From Quillaja saponaria (taxonomy: Eukaryota; Streptophyta; Magnoliopsida; Fabales; Quillajaceae), in contig CM055613.1 in NCBI GenBank assembly GCA_029379385.1, positions 19,424,001-19,488,000 on the forward strand: 64,000 bases of DNA, given 5' to 3'. Made by a program: the position numbers and the translations under genes. Below are positions 59,315 to 64,000 of the stretch, piece after piece (position 1 is the stretch's first letter; every line of letters starts with the position of its first letter). Below the pieces are notes generated by a model. That model did not search any database and was not told the origin of the DNA. It was given only the letters and a program-made list of their open reading frames with translations.

Positions 59315-59370
59315 CAATTACGTACGATGATTCTAATGCACACATTGAATTATCAGGTTATAATATTACA
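56979..59370 (-). repeat. TGTCACACC-family LTR (copy D), apparently full length
   Basis: It begins TGTCACACCCTC. The interior, read on the other strand, matches copy A: the block with GGGCTAAGTTACTCG and GAAATGCCCAGTGGGAAG (57650-57790) corresponds to 2030-2130. It probably ends at TATAATATTACA (59370), giving 2.4 kb, but the flanks (TTGCA/CCTTT) do not form a target duplication, so the right end is uncertain. A (TA)n run lies at 59285-59313. Confidence 0.6.
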
Positions 59371-61389
59371 CCTTTTAAACTCCATGTCAAAAGAGTTTTC
59401 GAGTTTCCAATAGCTAGCACCTACCACTCTTTTAATCTTATCAAGTTCAGACTGAGCACTAGGTATGTTCCTGTCACTTAAAGAATTATTAGGAACTTGA
59501 TGTTTGTATGATTATTTGATTTTGAAAGGATTGCTTCCAAATGCACCAAGGAAGTAGTTTTCTGCCTTATATCCAAATCATTTTCTTTGACAAAAACCAA
59601 CCATTAGATCATTAACATAATCTTTCTCATTTGATTGCTTCGGAGTAAAATTAATATATCAAAAAGTTCAAGTCCACTTTTATTCCCTGCAATATTACTC
59701 CTTTTGACACCCTATTTATCACATGATTCCCATTTCACTACTATCAGGACCATCAATTCCAAATACATCATCAATCAAAGATGCGGTTGGTATATTAAAA
59801 CTAGCCACATTAATAGTAAAGTGAGCACCATATAGTGGCTTAACTTTATGTTCTAGTAGATAGCCCTCCAGCCTTAGCACCTTATAGGTTTGGTTTGTGT
59901 AAATTGGCAAAACATATATGTACTCTAGTTTCCAAATCTGTCTAGCGGTGCAGCCATTTGTTCCCATTGGTGATGAGTAAGTAGCTACTCTTCTACATAT
60001 ACCTAATTCTTCATATCCTCTTTTGTAATGGAAACCCAAAGTGTTTGGCAATGAGACAAAATCAATATGAATTACATCCTTTACAAGAAATCCTTTTGTC
60101 TAAATGGCTTTCCACAACATACTTTAATGTAAAATTCTTCATGCCCAACTTCAATATTTTCCAATAGCATTCTAGGGTACACCAATTGCTACCTAAAATG
60201 AACAAATGAGTTCACCATGATCCAATTCAGATGTCCATGGCTATCTTGCAGTACAAATTTTATTCTTGCATCATCTTTAATCAATTTTCATTATCAAAAC
60301 ATTCAACTAAACCCCATCAATCACATCCTCATGATGAAAAACATCAAAACTAATGCCATGCTTAATTGCAAACAAATATCTAACATTTTTTAGAACATGC
60401 AAATAAAAAGGAAAGAATTAACAACCAAAGATGAGTTAATAATTAGTTTATACCCCTTGCATTGACATAAGTTTCTTGCAGGGCATTCTCTAATTTTCTT
60501 TTCTTTGGGAGATATTTAGCTTGACCTCAATAATACATACATGGGCATAGCATAATCGAGTGCACAAAATCCACAAACTGAGCCATTAGAATTTGCCATT
60601 GAGTCTTGAATAAGATGCAATCTACATTTGTAATTTCTCAAGCACTCTATCATAATGACAAGCATTCCTTCTACAAAATATAAAGAAGCCAAACAAGTAT
60701 TAATTGCATAACATACATGTTTTCAAATTCCTAACATATTGAGAAACCATAATGGTGCAAGCTCCATAACCACCTTTATCAAAATGCTCATGCATATTTT
60801 TTCGTAGTAAAATCCTTCTTACCCATAACAAAACCTTCTTGTCCATAAGGTTCATGGGAGCCTCTAATTAGCTTACGACCACATCCTAAGCCAAGCTTCC
60901 TGACCACACAGTTAAGGACCTTTTTATCTTTAATAATCAGTAAGGGTATTTCATGGTGATGGCTTCCATAATCTTTATGATAAAGATAACAATTATGGTT
61001 GTAGGTATATAATACTATAACATTACGTGAAATATGTGAAACTTCAGGATGTAGGATATTACCTTAAGCTTCTTAATCCTCACCAGTCGCCTTTTATTTT
61101 GCATCATCAAAAAGAATATTGGTTCATTCCACATCTACAGGCTGAGCTATTTAGAATATATATACCACCCTTATTTGTTCTATTATCTTCTTCATTTCCC
61201 TTCACCTCTTGTACCATAACCATAGTTGATGCTTTGAAGGGAATTTCATTAGACACTGAGGTGCAATATTATTTCCTTCAATAACTTGGTGTCATTTGCA
61301 TTAAATGGATATTTCATCAAATCATTATTGGGCTCTTAAACATCCAAGCTTGCTACATCACCTTCCCTCGGTTGCTGTGAAGGCATAGT
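59371..61389 (-). other. Weak minus-strand coding traces, unassigned
   Basis: A minus-strand frame at 60051-59719 (110 residues) reads through CGKPFRQKDF-type sequence upstream, LPNTLGFHYKRGYEELGICR and RQIWKLEYIYVLPIYTNQTY, which looks protein-like but was not recognised. Further traces at 60300-61300 are broken by stops. No start or family is proposed. Confidence 0.3.
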
Positions 61390-61890
61390 GAGATTTTTTG
61401 AAATCACACAAATGCTCATTATTGCCATTCACTTGTAGTTCATCCACATTAGTGAACTAAATGTCCACTTGACAACAATCCTCATAGATATAACAACCTT
61501 GAAGTGAATCTTGGGCTCTAATAGCACTCCAATAAAATCAATATTGAAGGAAAGTTTGAAGGCCAACTGAATACTAAGAGATTGAGATCTTTTCCACAAC
61601 TCCATGAGGAGAGAAAAATTGATTTAACACCTCCATTGTGATAGGATATAACCCTTGATCAATTGTAACTAGGAGGATTCGACTTGGTTCATCAATTTCA
61701 ACTTGCTTCACATTCTGTACAGTGATTAAGCTTGTAGGTGGAATTTCATCAAACACCTTATGTGCAACATCAACTCTTACAACACTACATTGATAACCTT
61801 TCTGATTTACTAGGAATGGATGTTCACATTGTAAAATTAAATCAACTAATCTTCTATATATTGAGTTGATAATCTCTGAGCAAGATCAAT
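61390..61890 (-). pseudogene. PTB: PTB-type RRM fragment (polypyrimidine tract-binding protein-like), broken
   Basis: The minus-strand frame at 61756-61574 reads FDEIPPTSLITVQNVKQV and PSRILLVTIDQGLYPITMEV, then VLNQFFSPHGVVEKI, the start of an RRM of the plant PTB type (beta-1 RILLVTI, helix VEVLHQVFSPHG). After a frame change, IRAQDSLQGCYIYEDCCQVD and FTNVDELQV follow (about 61440-61510), matching the helix-2/beta-4 part of PTB RRM2. Upstream is YQCSVVRVDVAHKVFDE. PTB proteins bind pyrimidine-rich RNA in nucleus and cytoplasm and influence splicing. Here the RRM is split by a frame shift and stops, with no introns visible, so it could be a processed or captured copy. Confidence 0.6.
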
Positions 61891-61990
61891 TTTTCATTAT
61901 TTGTTGATTGAATTTCTGGCTATGTGTATATGGGTCTGTCATTATTGGACAATTTGAAGCTCTGTGAGTGTTCATTAGTTGCGAAAATCA

Positions 61991-62012
61991 ATGGCTCTAA
62001 TACAAATTTGTT
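61991..62012 (-). promoter_or_regulatory. Primer-binding-site-like sequence
   Basis: The minus strand reads TTGTATTAGAGCCATTG directly after GTTAACA, like an LTR end followed by an initiator-Met-tRNA primer site (TGGTATCAGAGCC) with two or three changes. It suggests a minus-sense LTR retrotransposon whose LTR lies to the right. Confidence 0.4.
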
Positions 62013-64000
62013 AACTATTTTGACATTTTAGAGCGAGGAAGGAAAATTAACAAAAGAAATGAGGGACAGACAAGCATAAAACAAGGAAGAAAGAGATTCA
62101 GACAAGAGGAGGAGAAATTTCATTTTAATCATCGACAGAAAATGGAAGCTTCTAGAGTTGCTCCTTAAGTAGGCAACTAGGCAAATCCAAATTATCATTT
62201 TACCCCTACTAAAGTATTTAATATTGGAATTAAGCCCCTGTATAACTTTTATAGCTAACAAAGGTAAAAGATAAGGGTCGGGAAAATTGTTGGGTATGGT
62301 GTTTCTTCTGTGAATGAGTGTGGGGAAACTGGAGCTCCTGTGCCTATAGCTTACACAATTACGTTGTCAAATTGTCCATCAATTTGTGTAAAGCTCTTTA
62401 ACTATGGATCCAAATCCTCTATTGTGTACATGTTAGATACAGAATGGCTGAATTGTAATACTACTTCTGTGGGTTAGTACAGTAATTTTGTAGAATCTTA
62501 TTGCCTACTTAGGGAATCTACTATGTAATATGTCATTTTGTCCAAATTGTTAATAAAAATTACCTTCCTTATTCTCTTTCTCTATCCATTTGTTCTTTGC
62601 TTCTCTTTCCCTCTCTTTCTCTTTAAATTTTATTCATACCCTAGAATTTCAATTTGTACCTATACAATACAAAACACATCTTGTATGAGAGAGATAAATA
62701 ATTTTATTTTGAAATTAAATACACTTTGGAAAAGACAAAGCATTGAGGCTTTTTCTCTCGAACAAATCCTTCGAACTACTACTTAAAACCTGAGCTCAAT
62801 TCGAATTTGATTGTTTTCTGAAGAAAAAAAAGTTGTTTAAGGTTTATTTTGTGGGAGCTGCTTCCATTCATCACGAAATCTGTTACATTAAACTAAACTT
62901 AAGTTGAAATAATAGTTAAGTGAGTAGAAATAGCATTTCTCTATTTCTTTCCATGAATTCGGCTTTAATATAATTTGGTATAATATAAATGTTATACATT
63001 ATCTTCTTTATTATTATTTTATAATTAAAATAATATTTTCTTAATAGTATTGAAATATATCTTGAATATTTTATATATAAATGTAGGATAATATATTCAT
63101 ATGTGAAAAAATAGTAAATATTGCATGGCTTGATATTAATTCATTAGCTTATAATATTTTGAATTTTTTTAGAGAATTCATCTTATCGAGGTGAATTGGA
63201 ATTTATCAAAAATGAAGAAACTGAGTTATTTTCCATACCACTAGCCATGCAGAAATTTATCAAAGCTTGTTTCAGCCGTAGACACAATGGAGGATACATT
63301 TTACATACTACTAGCCATGCAAATAATAATAAAAAGAAAACACAAAAACTCTAAGTATTATATCTATCATAATATTAATTAAACAAATTCATTAATGATT
63401 TTTATTTTTATTTTAATAAAAATTTTCTATCAAAATATTCTCAATTTCTTCACAAATTTTAATAAGACAAAGTTGCGTAACATGGACATTCATCATGTTA
63501 AAAGTAAAATTCTCAATATATATATATATATATATAACTAAGAATAAATTTGAGCCACATATTCAAGATAAATATATATAGATATTTATATATACACACA
63601 CATGTATATACAATTCATTTGCCACCACATGTTTAAAAACATGTGACCTTGACTTTGGATTTTTAAAATTTTTTTTTTACCTTACTTTACTTCTCTTCTT
63701 AGCTTGGCCGAATGTTCCTCATACCTTCCTTCCACCGCCATATTTGGCTCTAGATTTTTCTGCTTCATTCTAGTTGCAGCCGAGACAAGGATATGATTCC
63801 TATTCTTTTCTTTTTCCTTCTGGCTTTGGAGAATTCTTTCTTTCTATTGGGTGTTGGCTCCTTTATTAGCGTGAGGTTGTTCTGCCAAGAGGTGTAGCTA
63901 CCGAGGTCTCCTTCTTGTAAAGGCAACAATTTTTGTTTTTGTCTAGTTGGGGTATGAGCGCCCTCTTCTTTGGTTGACAGACTCCTCACTTCCTTCTTTT
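62013..64000. other. No gene recognised
   Basis: Contains a probable LTR-like block (62025-62130), a 62-codon frame without a start ATG at about 62291-62476 (unrecognised), a (TA)n run at 63518-63535, and a perfect short palindrome CACATGTTTAAAAACATGTG at 63626-63645. Short frames near 62538 and 63765 show no domain. Confidence 0.4.

Noticed and set aside
59719..60051. 110-residue minus-strand frame, protein-like
   Set aside because: Not recognised; upstream continuation is broken, so no product is claimed.
1..64000. tRNA, rRNA, CRISPR or toxin genes
   Set aside because: No cloverleaf-like tRNA, rRNA block, regularly spaced repeats or toxin-like gene was seen; the Met-tRNA-like words are primer sites of retroelements.

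Overview
This window looks like repeat-rich nuclear DNA from a flowering plant, most likely a eudicot. The evidence is AT-rich intergenic sequence, fragments of plant host genes (an EMSY-LIKE gene, an alpha/beta hydrolase, a PTB-type RNA-binding gene), several Copia retrotransposons with initiator-Met-tRNA primer sites, an RTE-type LINE, CACTA and Mutator elements, and a decayed endogenous pararetrovirus of the petuvirus type. The species cannot be named from the sequence alone. No rRNA, tRNA, CRISPR array or bacterial operon was seen. All similarities were judged by reading; no search or alignment program was run.

Layout. Positions 1-3.8 kb hold part of a long LTR-like repeat ending in a TGTGACA terminus, then a second repeat family that carries a 312-bp hairpin, then a Copia-type LTR end. 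A three-unit tandem repeat (4.87-5.30 kb) sits just before a caulimovirid-like provirus (about 5.6-11.4 kb). Its polyprotein order is movement protein, coat protein with zinc knuckle, aspartic protease, reverse transcriptase, RNase H, and it is broken by many stops and frameshifts. Positions 12.2-12.6 kb hold a CACTA end. A Mutator transposase relic (15.2-16.0 and 23.8-24.2 kb) is split by a 7.7-kb CACTA element with a matching ATG target duplication. That CACTA element contains LTR-family sequence, which is itself split by a 2.2-kb solo LTR.

Positions 25-38 kb are mainly Copia elements: an LTR end, two same-family copies in opposite orientation (26.8-32.3 kb), and a complete minus-strand element with a CATTA target duplication (33.06-37.88 kb). 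Positions 38.4-41.5 kb carry 3' exons of an EMSY-LIKE gene that appears to be a pseudogene, with an RTE LINE in its last intron. It converges on the only host gene that looks intact, a two-exon alpha/beta hydrolase on the minus strand (49891 to 54 bp past 41.5 kb). The hydrolase's single intron is about 7.7 kb because it contains a young complete Copia element (42248-46914, GAGAT duplication, LTRs about 96% identical), which landed inside an older LTR that has an inverted partner at 47.7 kb.

Positions 51-55 kb repeat the hairpin-bearing family, split by a second copy of the 2.2-kb solo LTR in the opposite orientation. Positions 57-59.4 kb carry another TGTCACACC-type LTR. Positions 59.4-62.2 kb hold weak minus-strand coding remnants, including a PTB RRM fragment next to a primer-binding-site-like sequence. 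The remainder to 64 kb is AT-rich with no gene recognised. Functionally, only the hydrolase is expected to make a protein; the other coding sequences are mobile-element or viral relics.
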